Shown in pieces: positions 34,715 through 47,832 of a DNA stretch of 64,000 bases. A program made the position numbers and the translations under genes. The stretch comes from Salticus scenicus (lineage: Eukaryota > Arthropoda > Arachnida > Araneae > Salticidae). The first letter of the stretch is position 1. Each line of letters opens with the position of its first letter. Under the pieces are notes generated by a model. It was not told the DNA's origin, searched no databases, and saw only the letters and a program-made list of their open reading frames with translations. The stretch covers positions 150,362,035-150,426,034 of the forward strand of contig OZ005648.1 of assembly GCA_963930645.1 (NCBI GenBank). The letters are read 5' to 3'.

Positions 34715-34960
34715 AAATTAAATACATAATCAATGACTTTTAACACGAGCTATCAGTCTTCAATATACAGGCTACAAAATGATCAATTCTCTTCACATCA
34801 TACATTAAACAGACATGGGGTAAATTTCCCATCGCACCCACTGTGTCTAAAGGATACGACATGCGGCGTTATTATATTATAGAAAATTGCTTCACTATCG
34901 ATTTATGCATCAAGAGTTTTCTATCATATATCAATGCAAAATGACTATTTGCCGAAAAAT
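34715..34960. repeat. Diverged copy of the 24.9-25.16 kb repeat
   Basis: AAATACATAATCAATGA, GACATGGGGTAAATTTCCCA and ATAGAAAATTGCTTCACTAT followed by CGATTT align in order with the tail of the second ~590 bp unit at ~24940-25120. Confidence 0.5.
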
Positions 34961-36109
34961 GAATGTGAATATTAACGGAATGACAGTCATTCACAAAATC
35001 TATCTCAATATTAAGTGTTTGTTAAATAACCATATATATCTCTCAAAATAATAAAACTGTAAGCTAATATAAAAAAATTAGATTGTTGTCATGTTGTCAA
35101 TTTTCAAAACCTTGAATTAATTGGCCTGTTATTGAAATGCTATAATGGCATCGCAGTTCTTCAGACAAATCATGATTCGAGATTATTATAACGAATTGAC
35201 TGTTGCAGGTTTTTTTTTTTTTATCTCACTAACACAGCGATATCTGCTAATTTACTCTCTAGCATGCATTTATATTCCTCAAATGTGACATGCATGACGA
35301 TCGCAGCGCGATTAACTTGCATGCAGTTTTTTTCAGAATTTTTATTAATCACGGTATTCAAATTTAATACTTAGTTTATTTTGGGACAATTTATTGCTTT
35401 TTTTTTTTACTTAGCTGTTGTTAATGAATGAATCTTAGCATAATAAATGTCAATCCATACTTAAAAGAATTGTAAAATAGAATCTTCGCCTTTTCATTTA
35501 AAGCCGCAGACATGTGTGCTGGAATTAGAATACTTCACCTTTTATTTAAAAAAAGATACATTTTAGCAAAAATATTCAGTTTCAAGTCACCAATCAATTC
35601 CTTTATTCCTCTGAAGAAAGTGCTATTCTAGCATCATCAGTTATAACTTAATTACTTTTCATATTTTGCTTATTAGATTAGCCTAAAGAATAGTTTGTAA
35701 GAGTTTAGTGTATTAACAAAATTGTATGGCTACTAAAAATGAAATCTACATAAAAGAGCAGAATTACACTTCAGTTTTATTTAAATAATTTATCAGTTCA
35801 TGAACTTAAGTTAAGAACGAACATTATTTTTTTTTTTCTTTTTGCAATGTTACAAACATTTTGGAAAGGATTGGGATAGAATAGATTTTACATTTCAATA
35901 GGTCATATTTATAATATTTCCTTTTCTGTTAAAATTTATTATCTGAAAAGCTTAATTATTAAAATATTTCATTAACATAATAGAATTATATATATTTTTC
36001 AAGCCTTAAAGAACTTAGAGTTACAATAAAGTGTGCAATAAAAACACTACAAAATGTAAAAATGTATGCACATGTGTAAACAGGGTCATAAAAATGAAAT
36101 TAAATACTA
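34961..36109. other. A+T-rich sequence, no feature seen
   Basis: Poly-T runs lie near 35210, 35399 and 35826. Nothing else was recognised. Confidence 0.4.
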
Positions 36110-36111
36110 TA

Positions 36112-37213
36112 CACTATCTACCAATAAGTATTTGGACAATTTCAAATTTAGAAGTTTTGTCTTGTTAAATATCTAGAAAAGTTATTATCATCTTGAAAGT
36201 TTGGGAGTATCAAGAATATATTATATCTTATATATTTCAGTAAAAGTTGTAAAAGGGTAAAAGTAAAAAATTAAACAAAAATCAAAAGGTTTTGGATCAC
36301 CCTGTAAATAGTTATGCATGAAATGCGTTTTAGTCGTAGAATCTCATTATTAGGATTTTGCTCGTTATCTGCATAAATTTATATGATATTACCACATATT
36401 TTCATAGAGATATGTTTTTTTTTTTTTTTTTTTCAATTAATAAAAAAATTTCCACTTTTTTAATTATGACACGTAGGGTATTGAAACAAGCGCAAAGATA
36501 TTTTCAGGAAATTTGGCATACTACATTATACGCATCGTACTACAGTCAGAATGTGAAAATAACGAAATCTTGCGAAATTTGAGCATTTTTACTAAATAAT
36601 AATTTTTAACTACGCATGCGCTAGTTTTAAAAATTTTTATTTGCATAATTTAAAAGCCACAATTATTGACCAACTTATACTAAAAACCCCAAACAAATAT
36701 CGAGTAAATTAAAAATGTTATGAGATGTAGAATGAACAGAATTTCAGTTCTCAGAAAGAAAAAAAAAAAAGATGATTGAGGGTTTTACCAATATTTATTT
36801 ACAATCAGCGAATACTCTATTATCATTGAACAATGATTGAATCAAAATAAAACTATGGGAGAAATTCTCATATTTTAGCTTTTTTTTTTTAAATTCTGCC
36901 CATTCTGTCTCTCATAACTTTACTACTTTTAACTACATAACATTATTACTTTTTTAATTTATCTGATATTTGTTTGGGGTTTTCATATAAGTTGCTTAAC
37001 ACTTTTGGCTCTAAAATTATGCAAATGAAATTTTTAAAAAGCTAGCACATGCGTAGTTAAAAATTATTTAATAAAAATTCTCATATTTCATAAATTATTT
37101 AAAATTTTTGCATTTTCATTAGAGTCTACTGTGTTTAATGTAAAATTCCTATTTTCTTAAAAATGGCTTTGCACTGGGTCTAATACCCTACGTTTTATAA
37201 TTAAAACAGAGAA

Positions 37214-37245
<32 letters not shown>

Positions 37246-37563
37246 CTGTTTTACCTCCTTGAATATAGGTGGTAGCCTTATAGAAATTTATACAGATATT
37301 GAGAAAAATCCTCATAATCTCATGTACAGCCAGAACGGATTTAAAAAATTACATTTTATAGGGTGAACCAAAATATTTTGATTTTGATTTAATTTTTTAT
37401 TGGTCCCCTATTTCTGTTCAGCGCACAACTTTTGCTGAAGTACATGAGATATAACATGTTCTTTACACTAACAAAGTTTCAAAATGATTCCTCGAGAACT
37501 TTTCTAGATATCTGATAAAATGTCTAAATTCGAAAGTGTTCAAATACTTATTGGTAAATAGTG
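36112..37563. mobile_element. 1.45 kb palindromic element with TA duplication
   Basis: It starts CACTATCTACCAATAAGTAT after TA (36110-36111) and ends ACTTATTGGTAAATAGTG before TA (37564-37565). Inverted similarity runs almost to the centre. Inner blocks GGATCACCCTGTA (~36295) and TATAGGGTGAACC (~37354) pair, as do ACACGTAGGGTATT with AATACCCTACG and TTTTTATTTGCATAATTT with its complement. The length is typical of an active mariner, but the whole is a hairpin without a transposase frame. TA duplication suggests Tc1/mariner. A partial copy lies at ~51580-52408. Confidence 0.7.
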
Positions 37564-37565
37564 TA

Positions 37566-38960
37566 TATAAATTTCATGTCTCTTTTTATATGAATCTTTT
37601 ACGTTTATAAATTGCTCCTTATATCCTTAATGTTTTCGTATCTTTATGTAAAATTTATATAACAGTTCACAAATTCTACTTATTTTTACATTGTAGCCGA
37701 TTACTGCTATAAAGCATTTATTCAGTTTGTAATATTACAAACTTAACTATGACAAAAGTAAAACAGCCTTTATAATTCCTAAGGTCATATTTGTCATATT
37801 TTCTTTTCTCATACAATCAATGACCCGAAGTGCAGAAGTTAATCAAACATTTTATTAACGTAAGCGGCATTATGTTCGGATTACAACTGTTAGAGAGCTA
37901 GACTGTACAAATAAAACGGAGCAAAAAGTAAAATTCTATACACATAGAAGTCAGAAAAAGTGAATACATTGTTATCTGTAACTTTTATGTCTACTTTATT
38001 AGACTAGATTGTTTCTTCTATATTCCCCTAAGATAAATGTTTTCCTTAACGTATTACTTGTTCAATCAGAAGATATTTTTCTGAATTAAATCTGGAATAT
38101 AACCAATTGTAATGCTTCGTTTTCATTAGAAAAATGTAGGAAAAAAGATTATTTTCCATAAATAACAAAATATATCACCAATTAATGTGTATGGTTTCTA
38201 ATGTATGTAAAATTGTTATAAAATATTTATTTAAAAATAATGAAGATTTTTTTTTTTGTACACATTAGTAAATTAATTTGTTTTTAAAATATTGAAAAAA
38301 CAAGATTAATTCCTTTACAAAAAAAATATAAGATTAAATATTTGTTATTGCTTTTTTAAGATACGTAGAAAATAGTCAAAGCAACCAATTAATTTATTAG
38401 TATTTGGAAGTCTGCAAGGAACTGTTTTATTTTAACTCATTTCTTTCGTTAAATCATTTTTATTTTGTTCTATTTACATAAGAAGATAGTATTACATTCA
38501 GGAAAAATTTCGATTTGTGATTTTTGATGGATTTTTACGTTTTGAAAAGTCCTGAACACGATTTGGCACTTTTAAAAAAATTTTTGTCTGTATGTCTGTT
38601 TTTTGTGATTTGCCAAAATTTTGTGGATATTGTATCTTACGAACCAACCAACATAATCTAACCGAACTGGATATTCCGTTGGTTTCTTACATAAATTAGT
38701 GATTATTACATTTCCAGAAATTGTATTTTCACAGATTTCTTACCACTATTTATGAAGAAAATTTTTCATCTTAATATATCTTAGTTTGAATAACAAGAAT
38801 GTTTGTTATTTTAAATAGTGGTAAAAGTTAAACGCCAAATTCTTATCCCTGCATATCAGGATCTATTTCTCAACAGATCACGCTGTCATCCCATTTTTCA
38901 GAACTTTTAATATGACATTATAAGGTGCAATTTTGTATTGAATTTACTATTCATTTTTCA
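37566..38960. other. A+T-rich sequence, no feature seen
   Basis: No gene or repeat family was recognised in this stretch. Confidence 0.4.
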
Positions 38961-38966
38961 AAGTGA

Positions 38967-39015
38967 AATATATATATATATATATATATATATTTACATA
39001 TATATATATATATAA
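38967..39015. repeat. TA microsatellite
   Basis: (TA)n is interrupted once by TTTACA. It lies in otherwise unremarkable A+T-rich DNA. Confidence 0.85.
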
Positions 39016-39600
39016 TAATGACAGTCGACCACGAAAAATTGAATATATAAAAGCATCGATTCCCTTACCTCTAATAATGCAAAATATTCCAAAAACGTAA
39101 CAATCTGATAACGCCATGACATTGTCACTACTGCAGAAAATATTCAAAACGTTCATTTACCTTTCAGATTATATTTTAAAACGTAAAAATTATCTCGATC
39201 GTAACGAAAAATCCGAAACGTAACAGAAACGTATCAGTCACTTAATTGGTAGAACATCGTATAAAGTGGACATTTCAGAAAGTTATAAGATAGCTTACTT
39301 GTAATTACAATTTATGTAAAATGAAAAAAAAAAAAAGTTACGTTAAATGAAGCACGTCCCATTGATTTATATTACTGAGAAACTTAAAGAACTTTTCACA
39401 GTGCCTAAACAATAGTTTTCATATTTGCTATCTAATGATTCCTATGTAATATATATATATATACATATATGTGTGTGTATGTGTGTGTGTGTGTGTGTGT
39501 GTATCCTAAAATTGAAGCATGACTCTAAACTATTCCAGAAGTCTGAAAAATACGGGGAGAGATTGAATTCCATACACATTGTTGTTTCTTTTAACGGACT
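39016..39600. other. A+T-rich sequence with TA/TG microsatellite
   Basis: (TA)n followed by (TG)n lies at ~39451-39502. No other feature was seen. Confidence 0.5.
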
Positions 39601-40070
39601 CGATTTCTGAACGATGTTTCTTTTCTAGGTGAGACAGTGGTTAGTAAGCATAAAGAGCTAGATGGCACATAGCTTCTATTTTCTTTCCCCATAGACGTAC
39701 AACACTGTCATCTTGCCAGTGAAGCGTATGTGTAAGTGTACCGTCCACCGTAACTTCAGTCTGCTTAGAAGCGTCACGAATAAATCATCTTTTTTTTTTT
39801 TTTTGAATGAACACGCAGATTATATTTTGGTGTTGCTTATGGCAGTTTTTGAAATAGCGGTTATAGTTGTAGTTACATGCAAATATCGTTATATTTTGTT
39901 CATGATGTCTGGGGTTCTGGGGTGTCCACTTTTGTTTGTGAAGTATGAAGCCCGCCACTACCTTGAGTAGATTGACGTAAAGAATAGCAGTAAGATCCAC
40001 GTGTCCACCATGGTCAAATATGGGAAAAAATGGAGATGACCAGGCGAAGATTATTCAAGTGTGTACGACG
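39601..40070. other. G+C-richer interval of unknown nature
   Basis: It is visibly richer in G+C than its flanks. An 85-codon plus-strand frame (39713-39970) encodes a hydrophobic stretch (YILVLLMAVFEIAVIVVV), but a poly-T run sits inside the frame and the codons match no family I know. It may be a decayed insertion. Confidence 0.25.
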
Positions 40071-40456
40071 AAAGTAAAATTTTACAAAAAAATGACCCTA
40101 TCTATCTAATTAAACGATTTTGTAACTTCTATATTCGTGGTTGATTTAAAACATTGAGCTAATTTTACTTGAATAAATATAGGCAGCTATAATAATAAAC
40201 ATAATTTATTTTTCTTAAAGAATTCATTATTAGTTCATACATTTAAGCAGAAATTTTAGTGAAGTATTATTAAAATAAAAAGTTTTCATAAAATAAAATG
40301 TTTTTCCTCAAACATTCTGCGTTCTGCTAAACCCGCATGTTCTGCTTAACCCGAAAATATTCTGTGTACTGCTTAACACACAATGTTTCATCTACCAGCA
40401 TGTTGCAAAAAGCTTACAAATTTTTATTATCTTACCACATTTAAACATATTCCCTC

Positions 40457-40494
<38 letters not shown>

Positions 40495-41680
40495 TCGTAT
40501 TTTTCAATGTATATTTATTAAGTGGTAGAAACTTTTCAGTTAAGTATTTCATTTTTTGTTACTATAGCAGAGATTTTTACGATTTTGAAACTAATATGAA
40601 AGCAAACAGAACGTATCGATTTTTTTTTTTTTTCAATAGTTAAAATGTTTTGATATTACATGATTTGTACGTCTCTGGAACACATTGTGCTGTTAGGGAA
40701 GTATGCCTATGTATATCAGGTTATTCCAACTCACTCCGCAAACAGGCCCAGTTAGCATCGTAGAGTTTTTGAGGTTTCTTAAATATGCATGCTCATAATT
40801 GTTCATACGTGATTTTGCAGCCAAAATATGAAGATTTCTTTCACTTTCGCCAGAATTTCTGTATGCATTCTATAAATAATAATAACAATCATAATAATAA
40901 AAAAAAATCAAAAACCAAAATCTGTACCATTTGGTTCCGTTCTGTCTTACTAGTTGCTCTACTTCTTCATCACTAAGTGTCTTAGGTAATGAAATACGTG
41001 TGGACATTTTTACTGAGTTATTTTTCTCTTAAACAGATATTTAAAAGACGTTCCGAGAATAAAAGTTTTTTTTTAAATTCTGAAATGCATTTTTAACCTC
41101 AAAATATAAACTTATGTTTAGTTTGTCGAGCATTTATTTTATATTGTAACTTTGAATTTAATAAAACCAAATGTTTGAATTCTAGTTACTCATATTACAT
41201 TCTCTATACTAAACAGGAAATTTATGTTATTTTATGCATTTCCAATACTTTTGTTTCAGGAAACATCAATGTATTAATGAGAAATCTTTTATAAATCTTG
41301 AGTATATTTTAACAAGAATATTTGTTCAGTGTGTTTGTTCTCCATTCCTCATTGCTTTCATATCATTAGTGTATTGATTTCAAATAATGTAACGATAATA
41401 TTAAAAACATCAAAGAAAACATCTTTTATCTTCATAACGTTGATAAGAGTTCGTGATAAAAAATTGTTATAATTCCATACATCCAAGAATTTTAATACAT
41501 TATATAAATTATGATGGGAACTTAATATTTTTTCTTCGTTACTGAAATTTATTATTCATATATTTATCTGTCTCTTTACTGACTTTGAAATAATTATGTT
41601 TTATCTATGATAATGATATTTTATATAAAAATATTTTTTCAGATTATTAATATATATTTTTTAATCCATTAATGTTCCAT
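40071..41680. other. A+T-rich sequence, no feature seen
   Basis: A poly-T run lies at ~40460-40489. A short irregular repeat of TTCTGCKTAACCC type lies at ~40314-40380. Nothing else was recognised. Confidence 0.4.
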
Positions 41681-41683
41681 ATA

Positions 41684-42639
41684 CAGGGTGGTTATAATTA
41701 AACTCTCCCTATAAACAGCATTCTACAGCGCACATGAGTGAAATTTGGTTTATAGACTATCACAGGAGATGCGCTCATGGAATTTCGAAAAAAATTATTT
41801 AGTTCCGAAATATCCTCCAGAGGGTGCTTTTCCGGAAAAACATTACATTCAACCGTAGAATAATAATAAAGGAAGAAGGAGCACGCCAATACTCTAATGC
41901 TTACAAACCCCTTCTAGTGAAATGCCAGCGAAAGCTACTTTAGCTCTTCTCAACCTTGAAGTAGGGCACCCATCCTCAGCGCATTTATCGCTGTTTGTTG
42001 TGGGTGCTGCCTCGCAGACTGATTGACAGAGAGACGAGACGATTCAAAAATCTCGCCAACAAGTAACTAATTCTTCGTCAACTAATCAGATGGAAGCACT
42101 GTTACAACCCTATACCCGGCATTCCTGGATTTTACAAACCGAAACCAAAACACGTATGCTCCTTCTTCTTTTATTATTATTCTATGCATTCAACACAATA
42201 AATGACCGAAACGGAATACAGAAACAATATTAACATTTATTATCTAAATTCTGAACTTCTTGTCATCGAACCACATTAAGTAGTACCTGTTTTGCATAAA
42301 GCTTCCTCTTCTTCGCAAGCATGCAAAACTCGACATTTTTTCCTAGAACTGACAGCTTTTTCCGGTTTTGCATTTCATTACTCATAATTCTTGTTCTGGA
42401 TTGTTCATATTACTTCTGTATTCCGTTTTGTTCGTTTATTGTGTTGAATTTAATATTTTTTCCGGAAAAAGCGCCCTCTGGTGGACATTTTGGATTTTCT
42501 TTTTCGAAATTCCGTAAGCGTCTATAGTCTATATATCTATTCTCGTCTATAGTCTATAAACCAAATTTCGCTGCATTCTGTTCACACGTTTGCGCTGTGA
42601 GAGGCTGTTGATAGGGGAAGTTTAATTATAACCAGCCTG
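41684..42639. mobile_element. Fold-back element, TA duplication (Tc1/mariner-like ends)
   Basis: It starts CAGGGTGGTTATAATTAAAC after TA (41682-41683) and ends GTTTAATTATAACCAGCCTG before TA (42640-42641). Arms of ~210 bp share AAATTTGGTTTATAGACTAT, TTTCCGGAAAAA and GGAATTTCGAAAAA (or complements). The ~540 bp middle is richer in G+C, with GTGGGTGCTGCCTCGCAGAC, and encodes nothing recognised. Frames in both arms are palindrome shadows. The left end resembles the right end of the IS630-type relic at 22.9 kb. Confidence 0.75.
42471..42484 (-). promoter_or_regulatory. CTCF-consensus-like motif in a transposon arm
   Basis: On the minus strand it reads CCACCAGAGGGCGC, a full match to CCASYAGRKGGCRS. 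The opposite arm has the diverged partner CCTCCAGAGGGTGC at 41815-41828 on the plus strand, as expected from the palindrome. No binding data are available from sequence. Confidence 0.35.
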
Positions 42640-42641
42640 TA

Positions 42642-43155
42642 TATTTCCTTTTAAAACTGTAACTAAGCTTATAAAATAATTAGCTAAACAAAATATTCAA
42701 GTTCTTATTTTGTATTGCTATTTACTGTCAAAAATTAGCTTATTTTTTAAATGTAAGGTTTGCTCTTTCTTTTATTTATTTATTTTTTCCTTGATAAATA
42801 TTGCACTGTAGTAAGACAATAGGCAATTTATTTTAAAATTATTAAAGATTTTACTTTATTCAAACTGATTATGCGTGCTAATTATTCTATTATAGTTATA
42901 TAATTTTTTACCTATCTAAATGCTTAAAGTTTTCTTTAAAATCTGGATATATATATATGAAAACAAACGAAATATAAACACAATTATTTAAAAATAAATA
43001 AATGTGAAAAAAAAAATAAAAAATATAGGAAATTGAATATAAATAATTTTTTAAATGATATAATTCTATCGATAGGCTTTTTGTTATGCAATCAGTATGA
43101 ACAACAAGTAAAAACCTACAAATTGCCATTCAAATTTTATTTCAACATAAGCTCT
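42642..43155. other. A+T-rich sequence, no feature seen
   Basis: Nothing recognised apart from short A runs near 43008. Confidence 0.4.
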
Positions 43156-43159
43156 TTAA

Positions 43160-43519
43160 CCATTTGACACGCGATGCAAGGGTGTTTGTGCCCCCGGATT
43201 TTGCTACCAGAATCTTTTAAGAGTGATATTATTGATAGTTTTTTAGTAAAGATTAGCAATTAACTATAACCGAAATTACAATTCGTAATTACTAGCGGAA
43301 AAATAAATAAAAACAGGAATTAAAAAACCCGTGGCAAGGTAATTGCGATACTTTAAATTAGACTACCACTAGAATTCCCAAACGAATATAAATATCGAGA
43401 AATAAATGACTTTTTCTGCTGTATTATAAAAGAAAACTTTTGTTAAAATTTTCCAGGATGAGTTTTTTGAATTTCAGGCTTTTTACGTCTCCGCGTCGAA
43501 GACATTGCCCATTAAGGGA
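43160..43519. mobile_element. piggyBac-type MITE
   Basis: It is bounded by TTAA (43156-43159 and 43520-43523). The left end is CCATTTGACACGCGATGC and the right is CCCATTAAGGGA. Inside it, GGCAAGGTAATTGCG and TTAAAATTTTCCAGGATGAG align with the element at 63040-63260, which marks them as one family. An internal TTAAAAAACCCGTGGCAAGG (~43320) looks like a second left end, so one copy may be nested in another. Confidence 0.55.
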
Positions 43520-43683
43520 TTAACATTTGAATCGCAAAATAATAAAACACTTTATCATTTTTATCCAGAATATTATATGAAAGGACACAAGCAATATTTT
43601 AATAGTATATGTAGCTCTCTATACTACAAATAAAACGACGGCTAATAAAATATTTTACGTATTAAGTAGATGATTATTGCTTA

Positions 43684-43903
43684 CCTGTTAACATACTAAT
43701 TAATATTCCGTAGCATTGTTAATACCCGTTCCTTTTTTACATCACATTACTTTTAGAGTAACTTCGTCAAAGTATAATCACAATTAAATAAGAAAAAATA
43801 AATAAATAAATAACAAAACAAAAAATAAAATAAAAAATGGTGTGAAAAAAAAAAATGTATTAATAGCACTACGAAATAATAATGATACTGTTGGCAGGTA
43901 TGT
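43684..43903. mobile_element. TGCCAAC-family MITE, second copy
   Basis: It starts TACCTGTTAACATACTAATT plus AATATTCCGTAG and ends in ACTACGAAATAATAATGATA plus CTGTTGGCAGGTATG. It has the family core CTTTTAGAGTAACTT and TGGTGTGAAAAA, with an (AAAT)n expansion (~43790-43835). Confidence 0.65.
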
Positions 43904-43927
43904 TACTGCACATAAATAAATAAATAA

Positions 43928-43990
<63 letters not shown>

Positions 43991-44459
43991 CATATTCAAG
44001 AAATCCATTGAACTATTTTCAAAATGTTTCATTGAAATCTCACTGAATGAAGTATTATTTCAGGTCCTAATTTTATTTTCTCTGTAAGTGGTATTTGAAT
44101 TTAAGTTACACTGAATCGAGAATAACACATTAATTACCACCAGAAAACGTGAATTTACCATTTACGGATTACAAAGGCGTGCTTAACAACAAAAGTCGAT
44201 CCAGTTATTTCCAAGAAATAATAATATTTTCCTTTTGTTAAATTGCAGAATATTGTTATTCTTTTTTTTAATAGCCCGATACGAAATGATACTATTACAT
44301 TAAAATTTTGCATATTCAGATGTATTTAAATACTTTAAAAAAAGTAATTAAAATATGTTTTTTATCCACCTTAAAATATTTACTAATTAACAATAATTCC
44401 TATTGATTATTAAAAAATCTGTATTGGACGGGTGGATAAAAAAAGTTATTTTTGACTAA

Positions 44460-44521
<62 letters not shown>

Positions 44522-45600
44522 AATATATATACATACATATATATATTGATGAACAGATCTTACAGTAATAAGATAAAGGTTAATATGTATTACCAACAAT
44601 TCAAACAATTAAAATGATCAGTATCAAAGATTCCCCAAATCAAACCAAAAATTCAGATAGGACTTAGATAATGGCATGTTTGCATTCTAACGTCATCAGG
44701 GGCCTGGTAGAATACAAACACTCAAAGTGTAAGTTTTTCTGTCGCAAATATAGCAAAAGCTAAATATATCTCTGCGCATGGCCCAAAACATTCAACTAGA
44801 CAAAACAAGAAAGAAACTGAAAGTATATATATATATATATATATATATATAATGTTAAAATATACAGAGAGAGGACAGAAAGAAGGGGTAAAATGTGCGG
44901 ATCCAAAAAATTTCACATTTCTTTCAATATATTGATACGGAACATATTTTGATAAAATTTATGACGTTTATAAGCATTTTATTGTAAATTAACAACAACA
45001 AAACTGAAACAGTAAAATCATGTATCAGTATTTACTTTAATCTTAACAAACATTCGTGAAAATTGAAAAACCGAATTTTGGACTATCACTCTGTCAAGTT
45101 AAAACATTTTGTTTATGCTATTAAATTTTAGAATTTCGCGATAGAACAAAATAGTTTTTTTAGAATGACTGGTTTTCATTTTTCTTTTCTTTTCTTTCTT
45201 TCGGTGTTCAATCTTCAACATACTGTTCCCTGGGGGTAGAGTAGAAAACTGAAGGACGTTTTGTCATTTCTTATTTCCTTTATAAGAAAATAAATAAATA
45301 AGTAAACAAATAGACAAATAAAGTAATCCTTACGCATTTTTTTACTGTTAGCTTTTGAGTTCTACAGAGGCTTTTTTTTTTTTTTTTTTTTTTTTTTTTC
45401 CATTTCTCTCTTTTTCAATATGAAAGAAATGAAATATATAGAAAGAGATTTTGAAATTTATTGTTCATTATTTACTGCTTTAAACACAATGTAATTAGAT
45501 GTGTATAGATATATTTCTTTTTGGAAACGCATTTGAATTTTTTTCCCCTGTTATCATATATCAAATTTTACATGCCTGAAATGCTAATTAATCAACCTAT
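43904..45600. other. A+T-rich sequence with microsatellites
   Basis: (TA)n lies at ~43932-43984, (CT)n(AT)n at ~44459-44518, (TA)n at ~44824-44851 and poly-T at ~45372-45399. No gene was recognised. Confidence 0.6.
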
Positions 45601-45604
45601 GCAC

Positions 45605-45786
45605 ACTTGCCAACATTGTAATTAATATTCTGTAGTACTGTAGATCCCAGCATTTTTACTACAAAATTTTGTTATTATTTCATCGTAGTTAAATTTAGAG
45701 AAAATTATTCTAAAAATATACTGGTGTGAAAAAAGGGGCGGTACTAAAAATACTACGGAATATTAATTAGAAAGTTGGCAGATAAT
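45605..45786. mobile_element. TGCCAAC-family MITE, third copy
   Basis: CACTTGCCAACATTGTAATT plus AATATTCTGTAGTACTG lies at the left, and ACTACGGAATATTAATTAGA plus AAGTTGGCAG at the right. The core is ATACTGGTGTGAAAAAAGGG plus GCGGTACT. It is close in length to the 25.8 kb copy. Confidence 0.7.
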
Positions 45787-45857
45787 ATAATTTTAATCTT
45801 TCGAAATAAAATTTTCATCATATTTATGTTAATGAAACATAAAACTTTCTCTGGCCG

Positions 45858-46096
45858 TAGTCTCCTAAAATAGATGCCCATTGTGTGACTTGGAAACTTA
45901 GCAACAGTTGAAACATTAGACAGCGCCACCTGGTACAGATATCACGACTTTTTTATTCAACTGCCACCAAAAATTTTTAAAAGTGATATATGATATACAT
46001 AAAAGGCGAATATAATCGAAGAAACGTCTATTATATATATCATATATCACTTCTTTAAACCCGAACCACACGACAGACATCTAGTTTAGGAGGCTA
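45858..46096. mobile_element. MITE with TAGTCTCCTAAAATAGATG ends
   Basis: The left end is TAGTCTCCTAAAATAGATGC. The right end is the reverse complement of TAGCCTCCTAAACTAGATGT, with further pairing in TTGTGTG/CACACGA. The interior (TATATATCATATATCACTTC) is related to the element at 26132-26308. The left half holds GCGCCACCTGGTAC (45921-45934), which read on the minus strand is close to a CTCF consensus. No target duplication was seen. Confidence 0.55.
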
Positions 46097-47797
46097 TGCT
46101 TAGGCTCATCTCACGAACTGTTTTTAAGAAAAAACATATAAATTGAAAAATCTGATAACATTTTTGCACTTGAATATTACACTATTTATATAATTAACGT
46201 TTAATGAAAAAAATAAATAAAAATGCAGTAAGTGCAATAAAGTAAAAGACAATTTTTAAAACGCGTTTCGAAAATTTTAGATAAAAGGACAGTTTGATGC
46301 GTTTTTTAAATTCGAGGTGCTTCTAAACGCAACTACTTAGAAAGACCCCCTCCCCACCCCAAACACACTCACACACACGGCATGTACTTAGGATCCTCGT
46401 ATAGTCAAATGTCTTTAACTCTTACACCAAAATATACAGAATACTTTTATAAAGTCATAGAAGAACATGTTTAAATAGGCTGGCTAGATCAAAGTACCTT
46501 TATAATAGAGAAGCATAAAAAATTGCTACAATTATCAAATTATGGATGCATTTTTTCATTCCTAATAAATAAGGAATAAAAATAAAGTGTTACTGATTAA
46601 TAATTTAGTTTCTACAATATTTTAAAACTTAGAAAAATGTCTTTCTTGCGTCCCCATTTGTCCCCAGAAAATTGGGACGTTTGATCAGTATAAGTTTAAA
46701 TTACTTCAAATATTGATGCTTATAGCCACAGATTTATCAGATAAAGAGATTTATTTATTCCAAAAAAATAAATAAAGTAAATAAATTGAGGAAAGCAGTA
46801 TAGAAGAAATTTCAGCAGCTCTAAATCGCTCAATATGCAGTTTTTGTACGGTTTATAAACAAAAATTCGCCGCATATAACCAAATATTGTCAAGAAAGAC
46901 CATGATGTACTAGTCACTGTAATGATATTAGATTAAAAAAATAATGTATTTTACGCAGAAATTATAAATCCATGAAATTATCAAGGCTTTATGAATAAAT
47001 ATTTCAAAGAATACGATTTTGTTTTCTTTTCTTTTCACTTTTTTTACGAGAATTAGAGATACAGAATATATGGTTCATAGACAAATGTTAAGATAACTTC
47101 TAAGAAAATATAATTAAAAAAAAGAGAGAGAGAGAAAATTGACATCATACGGTGATAAGTCAAACTTCTGTATCCGAATTAGTCGGGAGAGAAGAAAAAG
47201 TAAATCTTAAATAATAAAAATGGTTTTGTATGTTAAATGCATGACGTATGTACTGTATAGTGCATGGAAAGTATATTTACAGTCAACAATAAATCAGTTA
47301 CTGGTTGTTGATTTGGGTTGGGTAGGTTTCGTTATAAATTTTCGCTTTTGTCGTCTCTATAGAATTTTTAAAAGGACGTCAAAAATCAGAATATTATATT
47401 AACTCTTAAATATGATTTCTTATCCATTAACGGTAATTTTAGGTTGCCAAAAGTATAATTTAAATAAAGGAAAAAGTCCCCCCCCCCAAAAAAAAAAAAA
47501 AAAAAAAAAAAATGTAGTTCGCCACCGCTGAGCCCAGATATCAATTCAGTAACGAACTTTTGGGAAATTCTTACAAGTAAAAAATACAAATGGAAGATAA
47601 TATTTTTCCAATAGTTACTTTAAGAATACTGTAGAGAAAGCATAGTGTGATAGGAATATTCAATGCAATATTTTGTTATGCTCCATTAACTTTTTAAATT
47701 TTAATATATAAAAAAAGAAAAAAAAAAAAAAAAAAAAAGGAGTATTGGGTTATCCGATTAAATGAAAAATACACACGTAATATATATATATAATAAT

Positions 47798-47832
<35 letters not shown>

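Noticed and set aside
38857..38895. Start of a further copy of the 2.2 kb unit (CATATCAGGATC, CTCAACAGATCA)
   Set aside because: Only two short matches were found and the rest does not align, so chance is likely in such simple sequence.
39713..39970. 85-codon frame with a possible membrane segment
   Set aside because: A poly-T run lies inside it and the family is unknown. It was kept only as an unassigned interval.
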